Positions 1-7,342 of a DNA stretch of 27,064 nt are shown in pieces. Under the pieces are notes generated by a model, which had not been told where the DNA came from, searched no databases, and saw only the letters and a list, made by a program, of their open reading frames with translations. Position numbers and translations under genes: made by a program. The first letter of the stretch is position 1, and each line of letters begins with the position of its first letter. This DNA comes from S012-113 sp965368405 (GTDB lineage Bacteria; Bacteroidota; Bacteroidia; Cytophagales; Cyclobacteriaceae), in contig CBDUMS010000048.1 in assembly GCA_965368405.1 (NCBI GenBank), positions 1 through 27,064 on the forward strand. Reading direction: 5' to 3'.

Positions 1-9
1 TTTACTTCT

Positions 10-87
10 TGGTGGGCCCTACTGGATTCGAACCAGTGACCCCCTGCTTGTAAGGCAGGTGCTCTGAACCAACTGAGCTAAGAGCCC
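10..87 (-). tRNA. tRNA-Val (anticodon TAC)
   Basis: Read on the minus strand, the sequence folds as a full cloverleaf. The 7-bp acceptor stem is GGGCTCT paired with AGGGCCC, with one G-T wobble. The D-arm is GCTC/GAGC, the anticodon stem is CCTGC/GCAGG with loop CTTACAA, and the T-arm is ACTGG/CCAGT with loop TTCGAAT. The anticodon TAC reads valine GTA codons. The discriminator base is A at 13, and CCA is encoded at 12-10. The gene is 78 nt including CCA. A Bacteroidota-type promoter lies upstream at 166-196, and a broken partial copy of the tRNA lies between promoter and gene. Confidence 0.96.
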
Positions 88-93
88 GATTTT

Positions 94-135
94 GCTCTGA
101 ACCATCCCGATAGTCATCGGGAGAGCTAAGAGCCC
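94..135 (-). pseudogene. Partial copy of the 5' part of tRNA-Val, interrupted by a hairpin
   Basis: The minus strand repeats the first 13 nt of the neighbouring tRNA-Val (GGGCTCTTAGCTC, 135-123) and then the 11 nt TGGTTCAGAGC (104-94). The 3 nt of D-loop that separate these blocks in the intact gene are replaced here by an 18-nt hairpin. Everything 3' of the D-arm is missing, and the intact tRNA begins 6 nt later. It cannot form a tRNA. It lies downstream of the likely promoter, so it should be part of the tRNA precursor leader (inference). Confidence 0.85.
105..122. repeat. Small palindromic hairpin element inside the tRNA remnant
   Basis: TCCCGATAGTCATCGGGA is a perfect 7-bp inverted repeat (TCCCGAT/ATCGGGA) around the 4-nt loop AGTC. 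It sits exactly where the D-loop bases of the duplicated tRNA fragment should be. Short palindromes of this kind, with CCCGAT arms, resemble interspersed palindromic repeats of Bacteroidota genomes. I did not notice a second copy in the window, so membership of a repeat family is an inference. Confidence 0.65.
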
Positions 136-165
136 TTCTTCAACGGCGTCGCTGAAATGGGACTG

Positions 166-196
166 CAAATGTAGCATAGATTTTTATTAAGCCAAA
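166..196 (-). promoter_or_regulatory. Bacteroidota-type promoter for tRNA-Val
   Basis: On the minus strand a -33 element TTTG (196-193) is followed after about 19 nt by TACATTTG (173-166). This matches the TAnnTTTG -7 consensus and spacing known for this phylum. The predicted start of transcription is near 160, so the transcript would include the tRNA remnant at 135-94 before the mature tRNA-Val. Confidence 0.7.
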
Positions 197-215
197 TTTT
201 TGAGTCTCAAAGGAA

Positions 216-235
216 AAATTATTTGCAAATAATTT
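216..235. promoter_or_regulatory. 20-bp perfect palindrome, possible operator
   Basis: AAATTATTTGCAAATAATTT equals its own reverse complement over all 20 bases. It lies between the tRNA-Val promoter and the start of the AsmA-like gene (70 bases downstream). A dyad of this size without a loop suits a dimeric DNA-binding protein better than a terminator, and there is no T-run beside it. No regulator is identifiable from the window. The rest of 136-304 outside the promoter shows nothing else I can support. Confidence 0.4.
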
Positions 236-304
236 CAAGATCAGGGTAATCATTATCGTTATTCCCTTATAAAGATTTCCAATAGAAGGTTTTATCTTTC
301 CATT

Positions 305-2758
305 ATGATTAAAAAGCTGTTAAAATGGACATTCATTGTTCTGCTAACCTTGATTCTCGGGGTTACGTCAGCAATCTATATTTTTAAAGATCGTATAATT
401 CAGCAGGTAATTGTTGAGATCAATAACTACATGGCGGTTCCCGTAGAAGTAAGCAAGGTAGATATCGATTTCTTTCATGGCTTTCCAAGGGTTTCTGTAG
501 CTTTTTATGATGTAAGACTTATAGCTGAAAATGAATCTGTTCTTGATGCCCAAAAGATTTATACCTTGATCGATCCGTTTGAGCTGGCAGCAGGTAAAAT
601 GGAATTCGAAGTGCTGGAGATTATCGATGCCGACCTCAATGTATTCGTGGATAAGAGCAATAGGAGTAGTCTTCTTAAACTCTTTAAAACCTCTACTTCG
701 TCAGGTGATGACGTCTCAGATACCACAGAGACAGCCTTTAGTTTAAAGGCAATTGCCATGAAAAATGTAAATCTAAATTATGTAAACCAATTTTCTGGAG
801 GGGCTGTAAATCTCAAGATAGAACAACTAAAAGGCAGCATTAACCTAAGTGATGGGGTAATTTCCAGCAGGGTTACTTCTAAAGTTAGTTTGAGTGAGCT
901 CAGTTTAAGGAATTGGTCTTCTCCTGTGCAACGCCCGTTAGAGTTGGATCTTGAGATTGGATATGATATCGAGCCTCAACATTTGCATATCGCTAAATCT
1001 GGACTTAAGCTGGAAGGAGCTCAAGCGGCGCTCGAAGGAGACATTAACTTTTCTGATGAGGTTGTGATGAATCTCGTTTTTAATGCAGATAACCTCTCTT
1101 TTAAATTATTATCTAGTTTTTTACCTAAGCAATTTCAAGAGATCTTAAAGAAATACAAAAGCTCTGGAAGTATAAATTTTGATGCTGAAGTTGATGGGCC
1201 CATTACGAGTAGTCAGTTGCCGGGGCTTGAGGCAAAATTAGAGCTTTCAGATGTTGACCTCGCTGCGATTAGATACGACGCACATATTTCTGATTTAGCT
1301 TTTATGGCCAATCTTTCTATCCCAAACCTGGCCGATTTATCTTCTGCTAACTTGACCATTGATCAAGCCCAGGGTCTACTTCAGGATAAGGTGTTTAATT
1401 TTGATTTCTCTTTGAAGGACTTACAAAGCCCGGTATATAATGGTAAAATAAAAGGAGCTGTTGGTATGGACTGGATATTAGCGCTGGCAGATTATCATAA
1501 CTATAATACTGCTCAAGGACAGGTTAAAGTAAACCTGGATATTGCGAGTGTAAAAGAAGATGATTTTCCTTCCGTAGATGGGGTATTTACCCTAGAGGAT
1601 ATTTCATTTGAATGGAGTGATTCAGTACGCATTAATGGCGTGTCTGGACAGTTGCTTTTTTCAGAAAAGAGCATAGAGTTGGCGAACTTAAAGTTTAAGT
1701 GGCTAGACTCTGACCTCAGTATAAACGGACAAATCGAGGACCTCATGTATAATTTGTCGCAGCCCGATGGGCACCTTGTATTGAAGTCTGATGTACGTGC
1801 CAACTATTTGGCTATAGAAGACATCGTGCAACTTATCCGTGAAACTCCGGACTTTCTAAAATCAACTTCGGAAGATAGCACGGCCGAAAATGCCGTAATG
1901 AATAAAGTGGACCTGGACCTCGTTGCTAAATTTGGTCAGCTTAAATTTCAGAGATATAGGGGCGTGAACATTGCCGGTGAAATTCTTTTTCAAGACCAAG
2001 TACTTGAAATTACGGATTTAACAGGGAAGGGTTTAGGTGGAAATATGCGAATTAATGGTGCTCTAAAAATAATGCCGAATAATGAGATTTTTATACAGGC
2101 TAGAGCGGCAACACGTGGAATATTCCTGGATAGCTTATTCTATACATTTAAAAACTTTAGTCAGGAGTTTATTGTTGATGAAAACCTGAAGGGACGGTTG
2201 TTTTCTGATATCTCAGCTTCCATGTATTTTAAGCCTAATTGGGTTTTTAAAAGCAACTTTTTAATAGCTGATGCGAAAATTGGCATCGTAGAGGGTGAAT
2301 TAAATGATTTTGAACCAATTATGGCATTATCGAGTTATATAGATGACAAGGATGATAATCTGTCTCGTTTACGATTTTCTGACTTGGTGAATACTGTTAA
2401 AATCAGGAATGACACAATTTATATTCCTGAGATGAGTGTTCAAACCAATGTAAGAAATATTGCACTCGGCGGTTACCATACCCTTGATCAGCATATTAAC
2501 TACCAATTGGCGGTTCCTATAATCAACGAACGTGTTGATAAAGATGAAGCCTTTGGAGCAGTCCAAAAATCATCGAAAGGCTCGCCAAACTTGTTGTTTA
2601 GAATAAAAGGCACAACAACTGATTATAAAGTGAATTATGATCTGTTGAGAGCTACAGGAAGCGTTCTCAAACTGTTGGATATAACTAAAATATTCAAGAA
2701 AGATGAGAAACAGCCAGTGGACAGCACCTTCTTAAACGATGAGGAGTTTGATTGGTAA
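305..2758 (+). CDS. AsmA-like envelope protein
   Basis: The protein has 817 residues. A single hydrophobic helix at about residues 7-27 (KWTFIVLLTLILGVTSAIYI) anchors it in the inner membrane, and the rest is predicted to be periplasmic. The opening (two Lys, membrane helix, then a segment with VPVEVSKVDIDF and FPRVSVAFYDVRL) and the long run of alternating short beta-strand segments are typical of the AsmA family. The C-terminal third (about residues 550-760) resembles the AsmA C-terminal region. AsmA-like proteins are related to bridge-like lipid carriers and are linked to phospholipid transport between membranes and to outer membrane assembly; the role of this one is inferred. The start is the first ATG before the helix. 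A 20-bp palindrome lies upstream. No terminator is obvious before the next small gene. Confidence 0.82.
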   Translation: MIKKLLKWTFIVLLTLILGVTSAIYIFKDRIIQQVIVEINNYMAVPVEVSKVDIDFFHGFPRVSVAFYDVRLIAENESVLDAQKIYTLIDPFELAAGKMEFEVLEIIDADLNVFVDKSNRSSLLKLFKTSTSSGDDVSDTTETAFSLKAIAMKNVNLNYVNQFSGGAVNLKIEQLKGSINLSDGVISSRVTSKVSLSELSLRNWSSPVQRPLELDLEIGYDIEPQHLHIAKSGLKLEGAQAALEGDINFSDEVVMNLVFNADNLSFKLLSSFLPKQFQEILKKYKSSGSINFDAEVDGPITSSQLPGLEAKLELSDVDLAAIRYDAHISDLAFMANLSIPNLADLSSANLTIDQAQGLLQDKVFNFDFSLKDLQSPVYNGKIKGAVGMDWILALADYHNYNTAQGQVKVNLDIASVKEDDFPSVDGVFTLEDISFEWSDSVRINGVSGQLLFSEKSIELANLKFKWLDSDLSINGQIEDLMYNLSQPDGHLVLKSDVRANYLAIEDIVQLIRETPDFLKSTSEDSTAENAVMNKVDLDLVAKFGQLKFQRYRGVNIAGEILFQDQVLEITDLTGKGLGGNMRINGALKIMPNNEIFIQARAATRGIFLDSLFYTFKNFSQEFIVDENLKGRLFSDISASMYFKPNWVFKSNFLIADAKIGIVEGELNDFEPIMALSSYIDDKDDNLSRLRFSDLVNTVKIRNDTIYIPEMSVQTNVRNIALGGYHTLDQHINYQLAVPIINERVDKDEAFGAVQKSSKGSPNLLFRIKGTTTDYKVNYDLLRATGSVLKLLDITKIFKKDEKQPVDSTFLNDEEFDW

Positions 2759-2760
2759 TA

Positions 2761-2791
2761 TTGAAATTACTTGACGATAATTGTATCTTTC
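2761..2791 (+). promoter_or_regulatory. Possible promoter of the small lipoprotein gene
   Basis: TTG (2761-2763), about 20 nt, then TATCTTTC (2784-2791) resembles the TTG/TAnnTTTG pattern but lacks the last G. A second candidate, TTTG (2833-2836) with TACCTTTA (2857-2864), is closer to the ATG and would leave almost no leader. The gene probably has its own promoter because it sits 111 bases after the AsmA-like gene; which box is used is undecided. Confidence 0.3.
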
Positions 2792-2869
2792 TAAGATATT
2801 TTAGCGTTCAATAAAAAAGTTTAGATAATTATTTTGAGTTGTATTAAATATTGTTATACCTTTAACGCT

Positions 2870-3007
2870 ATGAAAAAGTTGGCATTAGTAGTCGCATTCG
2901 GAGTTTTAGTTTTTGCATCATCTTGCACGTCATACACGTGTCCTACCTATTCTAAGGTAGAAATGAAGCAAGATCAGCAGTCTGAACTTGCAGACGATAA
3001 GATATAA
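2870..3007 (+). CDS. Small lipoprotein, 45 residues
   Basis: The gene is an ATG-to-TAA frame of 45 codons. The product starts MKKLALVVAFGVLVFASSC: two lysines, a hydrophobic core and a lipobox (ASSC), giving a lipidated Cys19. The mature part is only 27 residues, starting CTSYTCPTYSK and ending in an acidic-polar tail. It has a second Cys at 24 and no recognisable domain. A strong terminator follows 33 bases after the stop, and the next gene lies on the other strand, so this is a self-contained unit. Very short lipoproteins of this style occur in many Bacteroidota, but I do not know a function. The signal peptide plus terminator make a real gene likely despite the size. Confidence 0.78.
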   Translation: MKKLALVVAFGVLVFASSCTSYTCPTYSKVEMKQDQQSELADDKI

Positions 3008-3040
3008 AAAGTAAGCGTTTATTACGCTTTTCTTTAATGG

Positions 3041-3075
3041 AAAGTATGAGTCCGCGTGGACTGATACTTTTTTTT
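3041..3075 (+). terminator. Rho-independent terminator after the small lipoprotein
   Basis: The inverted repeat AAAGTATGAGTCC / GGACTGATACTTT (3041-3053 and 3058-3070) pairs at 12 of 13 positions around the loop GCGT. It runs directly into a stretch of eight T (3068-3075). A smaller hairpin, AAGCG/CGCTT at 3013-3029, precedes it. This ends plus-strand transcription before the convergent minus-strand gene. Confidence 0.85.
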
Positions 3076-3141
3076 GTGCCCAAAAACTACTTCCCCAACA
3101 GTGCTGAGGGCATTTTTAGCAAAATCAGAAAGCGTGGTAAT

Positions 3142-3768
3142 CTATAGCTGCGATTTTTTTGGCATCGTGCCAAAAACGATATCCCATAATGGCGATGTTA
3201 CACCATAAGCTTTAGTCTGGTCCTTGTAATGATGAACCGCGTGGTTTGCCCATAAGAAATTAAAGAATCCTTTACGAGCCTTAAATGTATGTAGGATATA
3301 ATGCATCGCAAGGTAGCCCGCATATCCAACTAAGAAGCCTGGTAAAAAGGCGAATACCATATCATTTAGGACAAATCGTAGTCCAAATAAAAGGGTAGTA
3401 GCTATGGTAATGCTCATTACCGGTGGCATCGCCAAACGTTCCTTATCCTTAGGATATTCGTGGTGAACACCATGTAAGGTGTACTGAAACTTTTCACGTT
3501 TCTTTGTTTTTGTACCGATATGAAATAAAAATCGGTGCATCGTGTATTCAACAAGTGTGAATATGAGCAAACCAGCGAAAAACAAACCAGTGGTTTGCCA
3601 TCCCGTTAGAGTGCCAACTACGGCAATGCTATAATAAAGCAGGCCTCCAGAGAACAGAATAAAAAAACTAATAGGAATAGCAATATGTGTTCGGGTAAGC
3701 TTTTCTAAAAGCTTATTATCGAATAATTTTTTTGATCCTTTATTGTGCGGTACAACTTCTACAGACAT
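3142..3768 (-). CDS. Fatty acid hydroxylase-superfamily membrane enzyme
   Basis: The 208-residue membrane protein carries the complete di-iron histidine set of the fatty acid hydroxylase/sterol desaturase superfamily: H78x4H83, H99GVH102H103, H156x3H160 and H176xxH179H180. The order HX4H, HXXHH, HX3H, HXXHH and the length are close to the catalytic part of fatty acid 2-hydroxylases (Scs7/FA2H type), without the cytochrome b5 domain found in some eukaryotic members. Hydrophobic stretches are at about residues 30-75 and 115-155. Known relatives use O2 to hydroxylate lipid acyl chains. Hydroxylation of a sphingolipid, sulfonolipid or ornithine-lipid acyl chain is a plausible role here but is not shown by the sequence. 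It has its own promoter in the 59-base gap after bshA. Confidence 0.85.
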   Translation of the reverse strand: MSVEVVPHNKGSKKLFDNKLLEKLTRTHIAIPISFFILFSGGLLYYSIAVVGTLTGWQTTGLFFAGLLIFTLVEYTMHRFLFHIGTKTKKREKFQYTLHGVHHEYPKDKERLAMPPVMSITIATTLLFGLRFVLNDMVFAFLPGFLVGYAGYLAMHYILHTFKARKGFFNFLWANHAVHHYKDQTKAYGVTSPLWDIVFGTMPKKSQL

Positions 3769-3793
3769 AACAACTCTAATTCACAGTATAATG

Positions 3794-3826
3794 CAAAGAT
3801 AATTAATCTTGACTAAAATTTGACAA
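3794..3826 (-). promoter_or_regulatory. Promoter of the fatty acid hydroxylase-type gene
   Basis: On the minus strand TTG (3826-3824) and TATCTTTG (3801-3794) are separated by about 22 nt, matching the Bacteroidota -33/-7 pattern. Transcription would start near 3788, about 20 bases before the ATG at 3768. The box occupies the intergenic space after the bshA stop, so the gene need not depend on read-through. Confidence 0.6.
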
Positions 3827-3827
3827 T

Positions 3828-4958
3828 TTAGACCTTACCATTAGCGAGTACTTCATTATAAAATGCTTCGTACTGCGGTACTATTAATGATTGGTCATAT
3901 TTTTTGGCTCTTTTTAATGCAGCCTCTTTAAACTTAGGAAGGTTTTTTTCATCAAGTATTTTTAAAGAATTTGCCGCCATATCTTCTACGTCGCCAATTT
4001 CTGATATAAACCCTGTTTCTCCGTTTACATTAAGCTCAGGAATTCCACCAGCATTCGTTGAGATTACTGGCAGTTCGCAAGCCATGGCTTCTAATGCTGC
4101 GAGACCGAAACTTTCTTGCTCCGAGGGCATAATAAAAAGATCGGCAACAGATAATACCTCTTCAACAGCTTCTAGTTTACCCAGAAAACGGATGTCTTCC
4201 CATATATTAAGCTCCTTACTTAAGTTCTCAATATGCGAACGTTCAGGTCCATCTCCAACAAGGAGAAGCTTCGATGGTGTAGAATCATTAATTATTTTGA
4301 ATATGCGCAACACATCATCCACACGTTTAACCTTCCTGAAGTTTGATGTGTGTACAATTAAGCGTTCGCCCTTTGGGCAAATAGCCTTTTTGAAATGGTC
4401 CTTGCCTTGCTTCTTAAATCGCGTAAAGTCCACAAAATTGGGGATCACATGAATATCTCGCGTAACAGCGAAATGTTCAAGTGTTCGGCGTTTTAAATCA
4501 TTAGAGACCGCAGTAACGCCATTAGAAGCATTAATGGAAAAAGTAACTACTGGTTCATAGGTTTCGTCTCGTCCTACGAGGGTAATATCAGTTCCATGAA
4601 GTGTGGTCACAAAAGGCATATCAATCCCCTTCGTTTTTAATATTTGCTGGGCCATATAGGCCGATGAGGCATGGGGAATGGCATAATGGACATGCAGAAT
4701 ATCGAGCTTTTCATAGGATACGGCATCAACAATTTTACTAGCCAGCGCCATCTCATAAGGCGGATACTTGAAAAGAGGATAGTTTTCGAATGTAACCTCA
4801 TGGTAATAGACGTTCTCATTAAAGAAATCCAGACGAGTAGGTTGAGCATAAGTAATAAAGTGTACATGATGGCCATGCTGGCCTAATGCTTTGCCTAATT
4901 CTGTGGCAACAACCCCACTTCCACCAAATGTTGGATAACAGACTACTCCTATATTCAT
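3828..4958 (-). CDS. bshA: N-acetyl-alpha-D-glucosaminyl L-malate synthase
   Basis: This is a GT4-family (GT-B fold) glycosyltransferase of 376 residues, the usual BshA length. It joins GlcNAc from UDP-GlcNAc to L-malate, the first step of bacillithiol synthesis. Diagnostic segments are the N-terminal MNIGVVCYPTFGGSGVVATE with the glycine-rich loop, HVHYAIPHASSAY (89-101), TTLHGTDITLVG (118-129), VIPNFVD (171-177), and the EX7E motif E282-E290 in EQESFGLAALE. The acceptor domain is N-terminal and the nucleotide-sugar domain C-terminal. Bacillithiol is a known low-molecular-weight thiol of Bacteroidota as well as Firmicutes. It starts 45 bases after the upstream hydrolase gene, with no visible promoter between them, so co-transcription is likely. 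No bshB or bshC lies in the window. Confidence 0.95.
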   Translation of the reverse strand: MNIGVVCYPTFGGSGVVATELGKALGQHGHHVHFITYAQPTRLDFFNENVYYHEVTFENYPLFKYPPYEMALASKIVDAVSYEKLDILHVHYAIPHASSAYMAQQILKTKGIDMPFVTTLHGTDITLVGRDETYEPVVTFSINASNGVTAVSNDLKRRTLEHFAVTRDIHVIPNFVDFTRFKKQGKDHFKKAICPKGERLIVHTSNFRKVKRVDDVLRIFKIINDSTPSKLLLVGDGPERSHIENLSKELNIWEDIRFLGKLEAVEEVLSVADLFIMPSEQESFGLAALEAMACELPVISTNAGGIPELNVNGETGFISEIGDVEDMAANSLKILDEKNLPKFKEAALKRAKKYDQSLIVPQYEAFYNEVLANGKV

Positions 4959-5003
4959 ATTGTTATAACGATCTAAGTGTTTTTTCGTTCACAGTTCACT
5001 ACT

Positions 5004-7289
5004 TTATTTTGCTTGTATTGCTTCGTAAATAATGTCCTGTATTCTGGTTCTTATATTTTCTTCAATAAGTTTATTGTTCTCTACCGTGGGATAAACCCTA
5101 TTCGAAAGAAAGACAAAGATGAGATTTTCTTTCGGATCAGCCCAAATGGTTACTCCGGTAAATCCTGTATGTCCAAAACTTCCATCCGAAGCATATTTTG
5201 AAACAGGCCCATCCGGTTCTGGTCCGGGCATATCCCAACCCAATCCCCGTCGGTTGTTTACAAAATGTCGGGTAGTAAACTCTTCTGCTACCTTTTGAGA
5301 GAAGTATTGCCGCCCACCATACCAGCCATGATTTAGCTGCAATTGCAACATTACAGCCACATCAATGGAATTACCAAATAGCCCGGAGTGCCCTGCTACA
5401 CCACCCTTTAAAGCAGCATTCCTATCATGAACAAAACCTTGTACCAGTTCGTTCCTTAGATATACATCGTATTCGGTGGGTACAATTTCATCTTTGGTGT
5501 AGAATCTAAGTGGGGTAAATCGCAAGCCAGTACCTAAATCAGAATAGTAAATTTTATTCAGGTACTCATCTAAAGGTTGATTTACCGTTTGCTCAATTAA
5601 ATCCTGTAAAAAATAGAAACCAACATCGCTATACATGTATTGTTCATGAGTTACCGTGTCTATTCGTTCGGCAAGGAGGTCAGAACTGGCCGCCCATGCG
5701 GTAATCGAATCGGAGACGTAGGGTTCAACAAATAACTTTGAGCCTACCTGGATTGAGCCGTCCATTTCTTTTACCTTAAGCTCGCTGATTGCTTTTTTCC
5801 AGAATGAATAGTAGGGGTAGAGTCCGGCTTGATGCGAGAGCACTTGCCTGGTGGTTATTTTTGCCTTATTTGTTCCTTGTAAATAGGGGAGATAGCTACT
5901 TAATGGTATGTCCAAGTCAACTTTGTTCTCTTCAACCAGTTTTAACAGGGCATAGGTAGTAGCCAAAGGCTTTGTGAGGGAGGCAAGGTCGTACCGAGAC
6001 TTCTCATCAACCGCCCTTATACTATCGTAAGTGTAGTAACCATAAGCCTTATTCAATAGTACCGTATTATCCTGTGCAATTAAAATTTGACACCCGGGTA
6101 TGGCTCGATTGCCAATAGCATAGTTCACAAGGCTGTCGATACGAGTAATCATAAGTGTATCTACACCCGAATAGACTGAGGGCAGGCCAAGAACTAACTT
6201 TTCTGCAAAACCTTCCTCATTATACACACCATTTAAAAGCTGTGCAGTAACAGCTTCACTTAATGCGTTGTGGTCGAGAACAGAGAAAATATCCAAATTA
6301 TTAGCTTGGTTGTCAAAATACTTACCGAATTCAATAATTATGGGGTCGTTAAGAGTCGATAGCTTACCAATGAGTTGGTTTAACTCTTTACTCCAAGACA
6401 GAAGGGGGATTATCACCTGATCGGCTTGGTTTAAAGTGGCTGTGTCGCTCATCATATTTTCCGATGCATACACAAGGCTTAAGCTATTATACGATTCGAG
6501 CACATCGCTAAATATTTTTAGATCCTGATTATTAGGTATGTATATAATCGATTGCTTAGAAGCTCTTATCCTTCGTTCTACGTCCTTAAGCGATGCACTA
6601 GTGGCATAAACAGAAATTGCCCAGTCCTGAAACATTTGCTTTTTAGATTCACCAGCGCTCTTAATCTCTTGAGGCAAGGGTTGTAAAGTATGCAGGAGGT
6701 ATGTCTCGTTTAATTTATTTTTACGCTTTGATTTTAGCTTAATCGATTCCAGGTAAGCATCGAGATCTTCTTGAGGATTGGAGTAATAGATAAAATTGTG
6801 CCGCAGATATGCATTATAAAGGCTATCGAAATGCATGTATGGTGTGGCCTCTGTAAAGATGCCGGTTGTGTCTATTCCATAAAAGAGCGTAGAAGAGTCT
6901 TCCTCAATTTCTGCAATATAATGGCCTTGTAAAAGAGCAGGCATCCAGGTAGGTAGAGCAATCATGGAATTCGCACGAGCTGCCCGACTAGGGAAAGGAA
7001 TCTCAGCATAATTATCTAGGCCAACAAGATTAATAATTACAAGCTTATCCCGCATGTTCATGTCTTGAGATGGTACATAACCATCAAGATATCCAAAGAC
7101 TTTATTCTCGATCGCTAAGGCATGCTTATAAGGAACCAATAATTTTGAATATATTTTATTTGAAATAGAAACCGATTTCGCTCTTTTCCAATCTGCTTTA
7201 GTCCACTGCGCCGATGCGGATACTGAAAGCAATAAATGTATAAGAATCGTTAAAATATTAAGGCGCATAAGTCGTCTTATATTTAGCAT
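5004..7289 (-). CDS. Exported beta-lactamase-fold serine hydrolase with unusual N-terminal region
   Basis: The protein has 761 residues. A signal peptide (h-region about residues 11-22, cleavage near SASA-Q28) exports it. The C-terminal part (about 385-755) is a class C beta-lactamase/penicillin-binding-like hydrolase with SLTK (437-440), YSD (553-555) and HTG (707-709). These are the nucleophile Ser/Lys pair, the Tyr motif and the third motif. Many Bacteroidota proteins fuse this domain behind a glycoside hydrolase 3 (NagZ-type) barrel. Here the middle part (about 225-375) recalls the second GH3 domain, while the first 200 residues show no GH3 barrel that I can recognise. Esterase, amidase or peptidase action on envelope material is likely; antibiotic resistance is not implied. 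ATG at Met8 (7268) would be an alternative start. It precedes bshA. Confidence 0.82.
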   Translation of the reverse strand: MLNIRRLMRLNILTILIHLLLSVSASAQWTKADWKRAKSVSISNKIYSKLLVPYKHALAIENKVFGYLDGYVPSQDMNMRDKLVIINLVGLDNYAEIPFPSRAARANSMIALPTWMPALLQGHYIAEIEEDSSTLFYGIDTTGIFTEATPYMHFDSLYNAYLRHNFIYYSNPQEDLDAYLESIKLKSKRKNKLNETYLLHTLQPLPQEIKSAGESKKQMFQDWAISVYATSASLKDVERRIRASKQSIIYIPNNQDLKIFSDVLESYNSLSLVYASENMMSDTATLNQADQVIIPLLSWSKELNQLIGKLSTLNDPIIIEFGKYFDNQANNLDIFSVLDHNALSEAVTAQLLNGVYNEEGFAEKLVLGLPSVYSGVDTLMITRIDSLVNYAIGNRAIPGCQILIAQDNTVLLNKAYGYYTYDSIRAVDEKSRYDLASLTKPLATTYALLKLVEENKVDLDIPLSSYLPYLQGTNKAKITTRQVLSHQAGLYPYYSFWKKAISELKVKEMDGSIQVGSKLFVEPYVSDSITAWAASSDLLAERIDTVTHEQYMYSDVGFYFLQDLIEQTVNQPLDEYLNKIYYSDLGTGLRFTPLRFYTKDEIVPTEYDVYLRNELVQGFVHDRNAALKGGVAGHSGLFGNSIDVAVMLQLQLNHGWYGGRQYFSQKVAEEFTTRHFVNNRRGLGWDMPGPEPDGPVSKYASDGSFGHTGFTGVTIWADPKENLIFVFLSNRVYPTVENNKLIEENIRTRIQDIIYEAIQAK

Positions 7290-7313
7290 ATATAAATAAA
7301 AACCCTAGTTTTG
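7282..7313 (+). promoter_or_regulatory. Promoter of the mutL-rhomboid operon
   Basis: TAGTTTTG at 7306-7313 fits the TAnnTTTG -7 element. A weak -33 match, TTTA, is at 7282-7285 (spacing about 20). Transcription would start near 7320, about 23 bases before the first gene. The upstream half overlaps the first codons of the divergent hydrolase gene. Confidence 0.5.
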
Positions 7314-7342
7314 TAATTGCCGTTAAGGTAATAAATTTCAGG

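Noticed and set aside
10..87. tRNA-Val with flanking partial copy as an integration (att) site
   Set aside because: Integrases usually duplicate the 3' end of a tRNA; here the 5' part is duplicated, only 6 bases away, with no element in between.
2759..2813. Inverted repeat TATTGAA/TTCAATA after the AsmA-like gene as a terminator
   Set aside because: The arms are only 7 bp and 41 bases apart and are followed by an A-run, not a T-run.
3904..4452. Open frame of 182 codons antisense to bshA
   Set aside because: It lies wholly opposite a strongly conserved gene, shows Ser/Arg-rich low-complexity composition typical of shadow frames, and has no promoter or signal.
5004..7289. Beta-lactamase as an antibiotic resistance gene
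   Set aside because: The protein is a large exported serine hydrolase of the class C-like family, with a long N-terminal region; it resembles envelope enzymes rather than resistance enzymes.
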